NCBI GenBank assembly: GCA_965240325.2 | Contig: OZ251222.1 | Location: 3,410,001-3,474,000 of the forward strand | Reading direction: 5' to 3' | DNA length: 64,000 nt | DNA from: Rebecca billardiae RCC1528 | Lineage: Eukaryota > Haptophyta | Shown: positions 45,401 to 57,426 of the stretch, in pieces | How the letters are laid out: every line of letters begins with the position of its first letter | Numbering within the stretch: the first letter of the stretch is position 1 | Position numbers and translations under genes: made by a program | The notes under the pieces: generated by a model | What the model was told of the DNA's origin: nothing | The model's database searches: none | What the model saw: only the letters and a program-made list of their open reading frames with translations

Positions 45401-47588
45401 AGCACCACGCCACCGCGCCCGGCGCGGGCGGCGCGCACGGCCGCGCGCGCGAGCGCCACACGCTCTCGCTCGAGCGCGCACCCGACGCGCCCCGCGCGCT
45501 GCGCGCGCGCGCGCTGAACGCGCCCTCGGCGGACGGGCGGGCGCTGCAGCTCGGTGACAGCGTGCGCGTCTCGCTCGAGCCGCGGCCGGGCGGCGGCGCG
45601 CGGGGCGGCGCGAGGCACGGCGTGTGCTGCGGCACGGTGGTCGAGGTCGGGGCAGCGCTGCTGCGCGTCTCAAGCGAAGCGCCGCTGCTGCCGCTGCCGG
45701 CGGCGGGAGGCGCGCCGGGCGCCGAGGCGTCGGCGAGCGCGTGGTGGGTGCGCCTCGACGCGCTCGTCGGCACCAAGTCGTACGCGATGCAGCGCGCGCA
45801 CACCGCGTGGCTCGCCGCCTCGGCCGAGCCGCGCGCGCGCCGGCTGCGCGCACTGCTCTGTGACGCGGCGCCGCCTGCGTTCGCAGACAGCGGCGCGGCC
45901 GAGTGCGCGGCGGTCGAGCGCGCGCTCGACGCGGACGCGTCGCTCACGGCCGAGCAGCGCGGCGCGGCGCACGCGTGCGCGCGCGCGCGCGACTACGCGC
46001 TCCTCGTCGGCGTGCCGGGCGCGGGCAAGTCGTGCGTCATCGCCTCCCTACTGCGCGCGCTCGCACACGCGGGCGGCGCGCGTGTGCTGGTGGCCACCAA
46101 CTCGCACGCGGCGCTCGACCACATCCTGCTCAAGCTGCTGCCGCACGCGCGGCGCGGCGGCGAGGGCGCGCCGCCGTTCGTGCGGATCGGCGCGCCGGCG
46201 CGCGTGCACCCGCGCGTGCGCGAGTGGACGATCGAGCGGCTGCTCGCCGCCGGAGCGGGCGCGCACGGAGAGTGCGCCGCGCGCGCTGCGCCCGACGGCG
46301 GCGGCGGCGACGCGGACGCTGCGGCGGCGGCGGCGGCCGCCTCGGCCGAGCTGGAGTCCGTTGCGCGCGGCGCGCTCGTCTACGGCGGGACGGTGTCCAC
46401 GTGCTGCTCCAGCCCGCTCCTCCTCGCCCTCGCGCCCTTCGACGTCGCCATCCTCGACGAGGCGGGGCAGGTCTCGCAGCCGTCCGCCCTGGGCGTGCTT
46501 CGGCTGGCGTCTCGGTTTGTGCTTGTGGGTGACCACCACCAGCTGCCGCCCGTGCAGCGCGGGGCGCGCGGCGAGGGCGGCGAGGGCGGCGGCGCGGCGG
46601 GCGGCGGCGCGGCGGGCTCGCTCTTCGCGCGCCTCGCCGCCGCGCGCCCCGACGCGGTCTGCACGCTGCGCTGCCAGTTCCGCATGAGCCAGGCGGTGAT
46701 GGAGGTGTCAAATGCCCTCTTCTACGGCGGCGTGCTGCGCTGCGGCACCGAGGCGGTCGCGGCGCGCGCGCTCGAGCTGGACGTGCGCGCGCTGGACACG
46801 CACGCGGCGCGCGCGGCGTGCGCGGCGCACGCGCCGCGCGCGTGGGCGTGGGCGCGCACCGTGCTCAGCCGTGAGCTGCCCGTCGCTGTGTGCGACTCCG
46901 ACGCCACCTCGGCGCGCGCCGATGGAGAGCAGCTGAGCTCGCTCGTGCACGAGGGCGAGGCGCGCGCGGCGGTCGGGCTCGTGGCGTGCTGCCTGCGCGC
47001 GGGGCTGCAGCCGACGGACGTCGCGGTGATCAGCCCCTTCCGCGCGCAGCTCGGCCGCGTGCGCGCGCTGCTCGACGCGCCGCCCGCGGCCGCGCGCGCG
47101 CCCGGCAGCGCTCTCCCCGCGCCCGAGGAGCCGGAGCTGGCCCGCCGCTTGGCCGCGGTCGACGTGCTCACCGTGGACCAGAGCCAGGGGCAGGACCGAG
47201 TGCGTGCTCGCGCGCGAACATGCCGCGCCCCTGGCGCGCGCGCGCGCCGCCGCCCTTCTGCTTGTCCAGCCGACCACTGACGCGCGCGGCGCGGCGCGTG
47301 CGCGCTGTGTCTCTCGCGCGCGCGCAACAGCCGTGCATCATCGTCTCGCTCGCGAAGACGAGCTCCAACGGGGCCGTGGGCACGCTGCTCTCCGACTGGC
47401 GCCGGCTCAACGTGGCCCTCACGCGCGCGCAGTCCAAGCTGATCGTGCTCGGCTCCGCGCGCACGATGCAACACGCGCCGGTGCCGGCCGCGCTCTTCGC
47501 GCTCGCTGACGCGCGCGGTTGGGCGCAGCGCATGCCTGCGGATGCCGCGGCGTTGGGCGCGCGAGCCTCGGAGGTGCCGAGCGAGTAG
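42427..47588 (+). CDS. DNA2: DNA2-like nuclease-helicase
   Basis: Exons 42427-43925, 44097-47199 and 47331-47588 give about 1,619 residues. DNA2 trims long 5' flaps in Okazaki-fragment maturation and resects DNA ends. The nuclease part shows the first Fe-S Cys in Y-A-C-M-R-K-V-V-L, the acidic site G-L-K-G-K-I-D-L-V, the P-L-E-L-K-T-G motif, and the other Cys ligands in C-A-R-C-P-L-L-E-P-C. The SF1 helicase has Walker A G-V-P-G-A-G-K-S, motif II D-E-A-G-Q, motif III G-D-H-H-Q-L-P-P, motif IV-like Q-F-R-M-S, T-V-D-Q-S-Q-G-Q-D and, in the last exon, the motif VI region R-R-L-N-V-A-L-T-R-A. Intron 1 (171 bp, phase 2) restores L-L-V-V-R-P-T-E-L-V-S-G-T. The N-terminal ~400 residues are low-complexity with a poly-Q run. 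The ATG at 42427 has a good context; another in-frame ATG lies at 42301. Confidence 0.9.
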
Positions 47589-50500
47589 GCTCGCCGCACG
47601 AGAGGCAAGACCAAGGTTCGTTGTTTGGCGACGTGTAGGACGGAGCCTGGCGGTCCAACCATGGAATCACACGCGCCTTTACGGGAGCACACACTCGCGC
47701 CATCGGCATCTTGGAGTGAGCTGCTCGCTGGCGCCCAACCAGTGCCCTGTGTCGACTGCCTGCTGGCAGTGAGAGAGCCACCCTTGCGGTGGTAGTGCAT
47801 AGCCAGCACTGGTGTCAGCTCCTGCTGGGGCCAGTGGTGAGCACCCTCAGCTGCTTGCCTGGTACAGTAGTCAGGGTGGGTGGGTGGGAAGATTTGCCAC
47901 AATGAATGCCCTTTGCTGCTGCGGCGCTGCGTGCCGCCATTTGCGGCAACCTCGTGCCTGCTGCTTGGGGCGATAATCGCTGAGCTCTGGGCTCTGAGTC
48001 CTGCTGCTCCGGATTCTGCGGCTGGATTTGCACAGCGCTTGCGTCTCCAGTACATTGCGGACCCCTTGTGAGCTTCGCGCCAGACCCACCAAACCAACTG
48101 CACAACACAAGCGGTCCTTGTTCCTTGTTCGCCGCATGATCGGCAATGCCAATGTAATATGACGATGTAGTATGTTATGCCCACTGCTACGCAGTCACCA
48201 GATCGGCGACGTCGTCGACAGTTGGGATACCTCCAAGTGGAGGCCCGAGTGGTTGCAGCCCACTGTGCCACCAGGGTACTTGCGGCTGCGACGTGTTTGC
48301 CGCGCTGACGTTCCCAATCGTTCCACAGGGGCGTCGGGTGGCTGTGCTTGTAGGGTCGGGGGCCGTAATCCGTATCCCAACTGCATGATGCACGGTGGCG
48401 GTGTTCGTTTTTCGATTGCTTTGCTGCCTTTGGCTTTGACGACGCCGAGGCAGGCGTTGAGCGGCCTCTCGCCGGGCTGCGGCCTACGGGCACGGCCCGT
48501 GCTGCCTGGCCGGGCTGGCAGGCCAGTGCGCTGATAGCAACGTAGCGGCCCTGCTGTATACCCAGGTTCCAGCAAGTAAGCGGCGGTGCAGGCCTGCTGG
48601 TCTCCAGCGGCCTGCTGGGGCTAATTAGCAAGGCAGGCTCTGCCGGCCTTGCCCGTATGCTGCAGTGCAAAGTGGATCTCAGCCTGCTGCAGCCAGCGGG
48701 CTTGCGCCTTGCTGCTCGGCGGAGCTGCCTCACTGCACGGCGAGCGCCGGACAGTGACAGCCATGGTCCGCACCGCCGCTGGGCATCCACCCCTTCTGCA
48801 TGACGATATGCAGGAAATCCGCGTATGCCTTATTGGGCGGCTGATGAATGGCACCTTTCGCGTAGTACTGCTAGTGCAAGTACTATTGATGCTTAGCAGG
48901 AAGTCACACATGCCTGTGTTAGGTGTTGCCTGGCTGCTGCCTGCGGGCACAAGCGGCGCCTGCGGCGTGCTAAGCCCTTGCCTCGACGGCCTGCGGGCCG
49001 GAGGACGGTGGAGGACGCTTGCGAGTCCTGGGCAAGGCTCAGGCGGAGCTCTTGCGGGCCGGGTTCTCGGCTTAGCAGTGGGCATAACATACTACATCGT
49101 CATATTACATTGGCATTGCCGATCATGCGGCGAACAAAGAACAAGGACCGCTTGTACGGGCTTCTGGCCCCGGTCCGGTGCCACTGGGCGCAGGAATTTC
49201 GGGTGGGGATTTTCTTTTCCGAATATGTTGGTGATGCCGTCAGAGCACCACCAACCTCTGCCGCTGGCGGCTGCGCTGACAGCGCGCTGGGCGGCGCTGG
49301 AGGGGCGAGATGGGCGCCGACTGCGCGCCCTCCTGCGGTAGTTGCGTGCCCGCGAAGGCGGTGCGCGTGGTTGAGCGCGGCTGAAGAGCAGCCATTTGCG
49401 TCGTTCTACCGCTCGCCGTTCGGAATCACTGCATCCGCCGCGCCTCAGGCCATCGCGTGCGCCGCACCAACAAGGAAGTTGTGTGCATTCCTCGGCTGAC
49501 TGCACGCGTGCCGCGAGCAGCGGCGTCGGCGTCCGGCACTTGGTTGCACCGGGCAATGTCCAGGTAGATTATGCACGCGGCATCGCTCGTCACAGTACGC
49601 TGCCTGGCATACGCATCTGCACGGGTCACACAGCCGTCAAAAGGCATGATCGAGCATCACGCAGCGGTTGGCATCGACCTACGGCGAGGGTCATGTGAGC
49701 ATGCAAAGCACGGACATGCGCCCTTCTGGATAGTGATGTAGTGAGCATATTCCCGCGTGAAAGGAGCGCGCGCCATTCAGGCACCGGAAGCGGCGTCGGG
49801 GCTGGATGCTCACGTCTTAGGCAGGCTGATGCTGCCTTCCGGCTGCACGGGTGCGTCTATCAAGGCTGACCGTGTGTGCACGATGCGCACCGTCAAGTTC
49901 GACACGAACGTCCAGACGTGAGCTACTGCTTGACAAGGTAGTATACACACATTCATACACGCGCCGTGTCATCCGAGGAGGCACATACACGCAGGCCATC
50001 ATGGGCCTCGTTCAGGTATATTCTGCATCAGCACGCATGCATGCACGTACTAGCTCGGGCCAAGATTGACGTCGGAGCACGAGTCAGGGAGTTCAATGCC
50101 GGGGCAGAGCTGGACAGCGGTCACGTGTGTGGCCACTCCGCGCGAGCGCACATGCTCCGCGTCACCGCATATCAGCATGGCGTGCGCTGCAACGTCATCG
50201 TCGGGCCAGAGCGCTTGTTCGACCAATCGGCTCGTATGAATGATGCAATCAGCACACCTGAACGCAGCTGTTCGGACCCGCGCTCATGCGCGGCGGCGCA
50301 AGGTAGCGCAGTGCGTACAGCGTAGGCCTCGCCGCGCGGAAGCGCATGCTCCGTGTGTGTCTCGCCTCGCATGGCGCACGCGGGCGAGGCTGGCCGTGTG
50401 GCGGTGTGCACAGACAAGTGCTGGCCCGAGGCAAGTACAGCCGAATGCGATGCGCGGCGCGAAGCGGCGAATGGCACTTCAGCACGACTGCCCAGCCTAG

Positions 50501-51309
50501 CTCGCCGGCTCTGCGCTCGCGGGATCGTCCACACGCACGGGAGCGCGGCGCCGTCGCCCGCTCGCCCGAGACGCGCGCGTCCGCCGCGCAGCGCGCGGCT
50601 GAATAAATGCAAGGCGGAAATAAAAAGCGCGCCGATTTTCTGATTTCTCCGACCCTGGGTGCCGTGTCCCCAGTGGCCAACAGTGGCACCCGCCCGCGCG
50701 GCCGGGGCCACTGCCAGCGGTTTTCACTTTGCAGCAGGAATCTTTCGCCGGACCGAAGTTTTTGCCTGGCGATCTCGGCTCCCGAGCACATAGACGTCGG
50801 AAACTCGCCGGGAGCAATCAATTGCTCCTTCAAATCATCTGGCCTAAGCACCTGCAATCTCCCGCTCCCGGACCACTTGATGATGAGCTCCGAGCGGCAA
50901 TGGGGCTCACCGGACTGGTGGATCTTCGTCGCGTCATTGCCGCGGCGGAGCTCGTCGGTTCATCGGCCTTCGGGCGCGCGGCGGCGACGATCCATCCAGC
51001 CCGTTGATTGCCCCCGCAGATCGCGGCCGCGACGATGTGGTCTACGGTCCGCGCGCGTCATCGAGGCGGCGAGCGCCGGCGCGAGCGCGCGCGCCGGGTG
51101 TTGCGCGTGGTCGCGGGGCGTGGGAGCCCCCCCCCACGCGCCCCGCGCCCCGCTGCGAGCGCGCGAGCTCCCGCCCCTCGCTCGCGGCCGGCCCTGACGC
51201 GCGCGTCATTATCCCCTCCCCGCCGCCGCGCGCGCGCGCTCTGCCGGGTGCGGCCACCCCTGCGGCTCTTCCGTGGCGGCGCGCCGGTGACCACAGCTTG
51301 TGCTTTCAG
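47589..51309. other. gene-poor region between DNA2 and transketolase
   Basis: About 3.7 kb without a gene I can support. It contains the inverted repeat 48107-48188/49074-49155. Its last ~300 bp are extremely C/G-rich, with (CCCCCC) pyrimidine tracts ending in TTTCAG at 51304-51309, so they probably form the first intron of the transketolase gene. The first exon of that gene should lie within about 50.6-51.1 kb, but I could not fix it. Confidence 0.5.
48107..49155. repeat. 82-bp inverted repeat pair enclosing 885 bp
   Basis: The segment 48107-48188 (starting ACAAGCGGTCCTTGTTC and ending TATGCCCACTGCT) recurs as its reverse complement at 49074-49155 with about one mismatch. The 885 bp between them carry no transposase that I recognise, and I find no convincing target duplication outside. 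It may be a foldback or MITE-like element, or part of a larger degraded one. Confidence 0.8.
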
Positions 51310-53532
51310 CTCTCGCCTTCCAGGCGCCGACCTCGCGCGTCGCGCACTCGCGCGCTGCGCGGCCGCGCACGGCTGTCGTCGCGTCGACCGCCGAGCTCGT
51401 GACCAACGAGGTTGCGCTCGCGCGCGCGGCGGATGAGTCGCGCGGCCTGTCGATGGACTCGATCTCGGCTGCGCACTCGGGCCACCTTGGCCTCCCGCTC
51501 GGCGCGGCCGAGGTCGGCGCGGTGCTCTTCGGCCAGGAGATGTCGTACAACCCGGCGGACTCAAAGTGGCTGAACCGCGACCGCTTTGTGCTCTCGGCCG
51601 GCCACGGCTCCATGTTCCTGTACAGCTGGCTGCACATGGCGGGGTTTGACCTGCCGATGGACGAGGTGAAGAACTTCCGGCAGTTGGACTCGAAGACGCC
51701 GGGCCACCCCGAGTACGGCTGGACCGACGGCGTCGAGTGCACGACCGGCCCGCTCGGCCAGGGCGTCTCGAACGCGGTCGGCATGGCGATGGCGGCCAAG
51801 ATGGCCGCGGCCAACTACAACACGGCCGAGCACGCGATCTTCGACCACCACGTCTACGCGCTCTGCGGCGACGGCTGCCTGCAGGAGGGCGTCTCCTTCG
51901 AGGGCATCGCCATCGCGGGCCACGAGGCCCTCGACAACCTCATCCTCATCTACGACTCGAACAAGGTGACGCTCGACAAGATGGCCGAGGTCACGCAGTC
52001 GGAGGACACGGCCGCGCGCTTCAAGGCGATGGGCTGGGAGGTGTACGACATCGACGGGCACGACATGTCGCAGGTGGCCAAGGCGATTAAGGACGCCAAG
52101 GCGGCGGACAACGGCAAGCCCAAGCTGATCATCGCCAACACGATCATCGCCAAGGGCATCGACGAGGTCGCGGGCACGTGCGCCGGCCACGGCGAGGCGG
52201 GTGTGCAGTTCACCAAGGAGTCGCGCAAGAAGCTCGGGCTGCCGGACGACCTGTGGCACGTGTCCGCGGACACGCGCGCCTTCTTCGAGACGCGCAAGGC
52301 CGAGCTCAAGTCGGAGTACGACGCGTGGATGACCAAGTTCAACGCGTGGAAGTCCGCCAACCCGGACAAGGCCTCGCTGCTCGAGATGGCTTCCAAGGGC
52401 GAGGTGCCCAAGGACATCATGGACAAGATCCCCACCTTCAAGTCGGGCAAGTACGCCACGCGCAACGCCGGCTCGGAGGTGCTGCAGTCGGTCGCGGAGG
52501 CCATCCCGTACTACATCTCCGGCTCGGCGGACCTCCACGGCTCCACCAAGAACCTGATCAAGTCTGGCGGCGACTGGTCGTCGAAGAACCCCTCGGGGCG
52601 CAACATGTACTACGGCATCCGCGAGCACGGCATGGGCGCCATCATGAACGGCTTCGCCTACTACGGTCTGAACAAGATCTCGGGCGCGACCTTCCTCGTG
52701 TTCTGCGACTACCTCCGCGGCTCCGTCCGCGTCGCCGCGCTCTCGCACCTGCCGGTCGGCTACATCCTCACCCACGACTCGATTGGCGTCGGCGAGGACG
52801 GCCCGACGCACCAGCCGGTCGAGGCGGTGTCGGCGCTGCGCGTCATCCCCAACCTCGACGTCATCCGCCCGGCGGACGCGGAGGAGACGGCCGGCGCGTT
52901 CGTCGCGCACGTGACCCGCACGGAGGGCCCGACCGCGCTGATCCTCTCGCGCCAGGACCTCCCCACCCTTGACTCCGTCCCGGTCGAGACGCGCCGCAAC
53001 GGCGTGCTCAAGGGCGCGTACGTGGCCAAGAAGGTGGGCGCACGCGCGCGCGCGCAAAAGCGCCGCCGACCGCCGACCGCCGCCGCCGCCGCGGCCGCCG
53101 CCGCCGCGGCGGAGCGCGAGGTTGGATGCAGCGCGGCTGACGCGCCGCGACGCGCCGCGCCCCTCCCCGCCCGCGTCACCCTCGCCTTGGCAGGAGTCGG
53201 GCGCGCTCGAGATGATCATCCTCGCGTCGGGCTCGGAGGTGTGCATTGCGATGGAGGCGGCCGAGAAGCTGGGCGGCGGCGTGCGCGTCGTGTCGATGCC
53301 GTCGATGGAGATCTTCGAGCGCCAGCCGCAGGCGTACAAGGACGAGGTGCTCCCGCCGAGCTGCACGAAGCGCGTGGCCGTCGAGGCCGGCGTCACGCCC
53401 ATGTGGTGGAAGTACGTGGGCACGGACGGCAAGGTTCTCGGCACGGACAAGTTTGGCCTGTCGGCGCCGGGCAACCTCGTGTACGATGCCTTTGGCATCA
53501 ACCCGGAGGGCGTCGTCAAGATGTGCAAGTAA
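51310..53532 (+). CDS. transketolase, probably plastid-targeted (5' exon missing)
   Basis: Exons 51310-53033 and 53194-53532 (160-bp phase-0 intron) encode essentially a full transketolase. It moves two-carbon units between sugar phosphates in the Calvin cycle and pentose-phosphate pathway. Visible parts are [16 protein letters not shown], the thiamine-diphosphate/metal motif [24 protein letters not shown] with its catalytic Glu, and the C-terminal domain S-G-S-E-V. The exon begins after TTTCAG at 51309 in phase 1 and opens [10 protein letters not shown], which looks like the signal-peptide cleavage and Phe(+1) of bipartite targeting into red-type complex plastids. The true ATG exon lies upstream and is not identified; the GTG at 51300 is not a start. 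Confidence 0.92.
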
Positions 53533-54676
53533 GCGCGTCGTTCCATGCCGGCGTCCGCGCCACCTGCACCCCTGACTTGTCAAGCAGCGCGCCTTCAACC
53601 GGCCGCTCGCCTTGCGACATCTGGTTCGACTGATCTCCGCTTTGTGCTCAGCACGCGCCATGCAGCACACATGTGTTCGTCCAGCCGTGCGGGCCTTGGT
53701 TCTGACGAGTGGCCACGGTCAACTGCGCTGTCACTATACGGCAGCTCGACCGATGACTGCGATCGGAGCCAGGCGCCTGATTGCCGTTGGCAGCATGATG
53801 ACCGTTGATGATCTAATGAGCCGTAATGACGGAGCAGACAGCAGTAGGCTGTAGAGTGTAGGGGGTCCATGACAGCAGCCCACTGATTTGTGATTTTCGA
53901 CAACTATGCGATTTAGGTGTCTGACGAGCGAGGCGCTTGCGAAGGCACCCACAAATATGTCCCGGAACCCAGCCCAGCCGTCAGAAGCACGCAAAACCGA
54001 CTCCGCGTGCCGTCACGCGGTCGTGCGCGCGCGCCAGCTGCGCCACTGTGTCACATACAGATTCAGCCAAACGTCAACGACTTGTTATGGCGGCTAAATG
54101 ACGGTATATCGTCGAACATACTTATTCATAACCGTTGCAACCCGCCCAAATACAATTACGGTGGAATTGCTGATTTTTAGAAGGCACGATGAGTGCGCGT
54201 AGAGGGCGAGGAAAAACTACTCCAAGATCGAGCATGTTACCCATTTGATTAGAGACACGTACCCGTATATATGCGCATATCTACCCGTTTATTATATAAC
54301 GCGGGTGCGTTTTAAATATATATTCAGGGTGCTGTCAATATGGGGGTACCTTGTTCACTATTCGTGCCGGGTCATCCGAATAGGCCGCGCCGCCGCGCGG
54401 AGACCGCGGGCTCATGCCACTCGAACCGTGCCGCAGCAGGCCCGGACGGACCTGATGCGGGCGGCGGGCTGCGTGCCGAAGCACACTACCAAGCCCACCT
54501 CTGAGCATGCCACCATCCCCATAGTCGTGAGAGAGTCCTCCGCCATCGAGGCTTGCGTGCGCAGACTAGCAGTCGCCGCCGCCGAGCTTGCCGCGGTCCG
54601 TTCGGCGACTTCCGTGCCCGTGCTCTGTGTCACCGGCGTCGTCGCCGTTCGTCGTACCCTAGCCCACGCGAGGGCG
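53533..54676. other. intergenic spacer
   Basis: About 1.1 kb with no supported gene. The part from 54080 to 54360 is AT-rich. The frames here are short or lack coding character. Confidence 0.45.
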
Positions 54677-55845
54677 TCACCGGTCCACCAGTACTGCGGC
54701 GGACTGCGCGCGCTTCGCCGCGCGCTCGCCCTCGAGCTCCGGCGCTCTCCTCTCGCGCTCGAACTCGGCGCAGTCGGCAGCCATGGCAGCCCGCTCGGCC
54801 GCAGCTCGATCTGTGCCCCCGCGCGCGCTGCGCTCGGTTGCGTTGGCGCGCAAGCTGGCGCGCGCAGCGTCGGCGACGGCGCGCGCGATCGCCTTGCGCG
54901 ACGAGTTCAGCTCCACCTGCTGCTCCGTCAGGCGCACCTGCTGCTCCAAGATGATCGCGTGCTCAGCAGGAGTCACGCGCTGCTCGTGCAGCTGCACCTG
55001 CACGCGGCCTGCTGCGGACGCGCGCGGCGCGCTGGCGTCGGGGGGCGAGTAGAGGTCGCGGAAGGGGCAGCTGTCGTCGCCGGCGCCCAGCGACGTGTCG
55101 TCAACATCCAGCTCCGCCTTCCTCTCCGCCGCCGACGCGCCCTGCTTCCGGCTCAGGATGCGCTCCATGTCCTCGTGCTTGCCCTTCCACCACCTGTGCA
55201 CGGTCATCAGCCAGATGCCGATCACCTCGAGCCGCGGCGAGTCGTGGCGCAACGAGATGCCGAGCGCATCCACGCAGACGAGCGTGAGCGCCTTGGGCTT
55301 CTTCGTCCGACCGTCGCGCGCGGTCTGGGCGCACGCAGGGGTGAACACTCTGACCAACTGCTTGTGCTTCTTCAAGTTCTCAAGCATGAGCTCCACGAGA
55401 CCACGAGCGTGCGGAGGAGGTCGAGGAGCATGAAGTCGAGCACCGATGCGTACCGCGGGCGAGTGCCGGCCACGCGCCAGCTGGTCGAAGGCTGTAGCAC
55501 GTGGATGGCGCGCGCCGCCACCGCCGTCTCCTCGAGCTGCTGCGCGCTGACGTTGACGTCAGGCCGTAGCTCGGGCCTGCACGGTTGCTCACAGTCGAGG
55601 CCGTCCGCGGAGGAGGCGAGCCCCTCGGCGGTGCCGGCAGGGACCTCGGGCGGGTCGCACACACCCATGGGCACGCGTGCATCATCATCTGCCGCGCCCT
55701 GGACCTCGTCATGCCCGGCACAGCGGTCCGCAAGTTGGTCGGCGGCAGCTGGCCCTTGCGGCAGAGGCGTCGCGGGCACGTCCGAGGGCGAGATGGCAGC
55801 GACGGGTGGGGAAGGAGACAGTGTCCAGTCGTTGTCGATGCCCAT
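54677..55845 (-). pseudogene. unknown ORF pair with frame break, coiled-coil C-terminus
   Basis: Two minus-strand frames follow each other: 55845-55372 (ATG at 55845, M-G-I-D-N-D-W-T-L-S) and 55396-54677. They overlap over a break near 55385-55400, where L-L-D-L-L-R-T-L-V in the first would lead naturally into E-L-M-L-E-N-L-K-K-H in the second. The break sits in a duplicated TCGTGGTCTCGTGG, which suggests a small insertion or a sequencing error; the only GT...AG pair there is 14 nt apart. The second part has V-C-V-D-A-L-G-I-S-L-R-H and H-R-W-W-K-G-K-H-E-D-M, then a long Glu/Arg/Ala/Gln coiled-coil. I do not recognise the family; it may derive from a mobile element. Confidence 0.4.
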
Positions 55846-56268
55846 CCCACCATATTGCGCATGTTCGTCTCCGTATTGCTCTCCTGCACGTGCTCCCAGG
55901 ACGCGCTCCTTGGTCGCGAGCAGCACACGTCGAGCACGCAGATTCAAATGATGAAGCACGAGCGTCGTTTGGCCAGCGACTCCCAGCGAGAGCCCGGTCC
56001 ACACGAACCGTGGCTACGTGTCCGTGTCCACCGAGTCGCTCGGCGAGGCGCCTGCGCCGATGTGGGCGCGCCCAACGGCGAGCGGACGGCCGTCGACGAG
56101 GGCCATCAGCCTTGCCGACCCCGTTCAGAGCTCCGCTCCCGCGCCGGGCCGAGCCGAGCGCGGATTTGGAATCTGCCGATCGCGAAAACACGCCGAACAA
56201 GTTCTGAAAAGGAAAAGAAAAGAAATCAAAACTCGATTTAATCAGATGATGTATATAATAATAAATAT

Positions 56269-56600
56269 ATTAACGAGGTGGTATGCAACGGGCAGGCGTC
56301 AGAGTCAGCAAGCTGTAGCAGCAGATCGAGCAGCAGAGACAAACACCAGGATCAGCGCTCCTCGCCGTCGTCCCCCCCCTGCTCGTATTATATACCTAAG
56401 TATGTATTGATAATCTGCTACGGTATCAAAGGAATTCCGCCACTACCTATTGTCGCCTATACCACGTCGTTAAATGTATTAACGACGTGGTATGCAACGC
56501 GCGGGCAGGCGTCAGAGTAGTCAGCAAGCTGTAGCAGCAGATCGAGCAGCAGAGACAAACACCAGGATCAGCGCCTCCTCGCCGTTGTCCCCCCCCCTCG
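56269..56600. repeat. ~115-bp direct repeat, two copies
   Basis: The segment at 56269-56385 (TATTAACGAGGTGGTATGC ... GTCCCCCCC) is repeated at 56478-56600 with about 95% identity and a few inserted bases. The second copy starts inside a 13-bp perfect inverted repeat (ACCACGTCGTTAA and its complement, 56461-56491). Shorter pieces, CGTCGTTAAA and GCAACGGGCAGGCGTCAG, recur at about 27600 and 7700, so this is probably a dispersed repeat family. Confidence 0.85.
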
Positions 56601-57426
56601 TAGTCGCCCATCACTCCATCGCCGAGCGGAAGCTCGACGCACCGTCTGGCGTCACGACGCGCGCGCGCCACCGCGGTGGTCGCGGTGCCACGCGGCGTCG
56701 TCAGCCATCGTCTCGAAGTAGTCGTCGTGCGCAGCCCCCCTGCGGGCGCGTGCCTCCGGGCGCACGTGCGCCATGCGCGCGCGGGCGAATGTGGCTGTGT
56801 TGCTCGGGCGCGCAGTCGCAGCCTGGCCGCTGGCGGCGGTGCCGTGTGCCGGGCGATCCGCCCTGAGCCTGCCGCCCGCCGGCTGCCGGCAGCCCGGCAC
56901 GGCCGACGGAGTCGTTTGCCGCAGGTGTACGGCCTTCGTCATTATTCTTAAATATTATGAATTATTATGATTCAAACGTTCACCGCCTGATCACCCGGCC
57001 CAGCGGCTGAGACGGCCGTCTGACATCCGGACCTGCACCCTCGCCCTCGCTCGGGGCACAGCAGGTCCATGCGAGCCGCGCAGCGCAGGTGGATCGCGCT
57101 CCAGCAGCTCAAGGCCGCACTCAAGCCATTCGATCGCGGTTCACTCACCGTTCAGGCTATGCTCTGCCACCAGCGCCGACTCGTGTCGACGATCGGGCAC
57201 TGCCGACGACGAATCAGGAGACCTGCGCCGTCCTACCTATGTCGTTAAATCATAGAATGAGCAGTTCACGACTCTGCTGCTATATACTGCCCGGACTCGC
57301 GGTTCCAATCACGGGAGGCCCTGCGATCAGAAGTCTAACCTCTTCAATAAAGTATATAGACCAGCATATTCATCCGGACTCCGCCGGGCCGCGTCACTAT
57401 CTATACATATGCATCCAACATCGTCA
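56601..57426. other. intergenic spacer
   Basis: About 830 bp with no gene I can support. The short frames near 56652-56950 are Ala/Arg-rich and of the kind GC-rich noncoding DNA produces. Confidence 0.4.

Noticed and set aside
47168-48790. 540-codon minus frame downstream of DNA2
   Set aside because: It crosses the DNA2 3' exon and low-information spacer, with no domain features.
51561-53546. 661-codon minus frame over transketolase
   Set aside because: Antisense shadow caused by GC-rich third positions; transketolase is certain on the plus strand.
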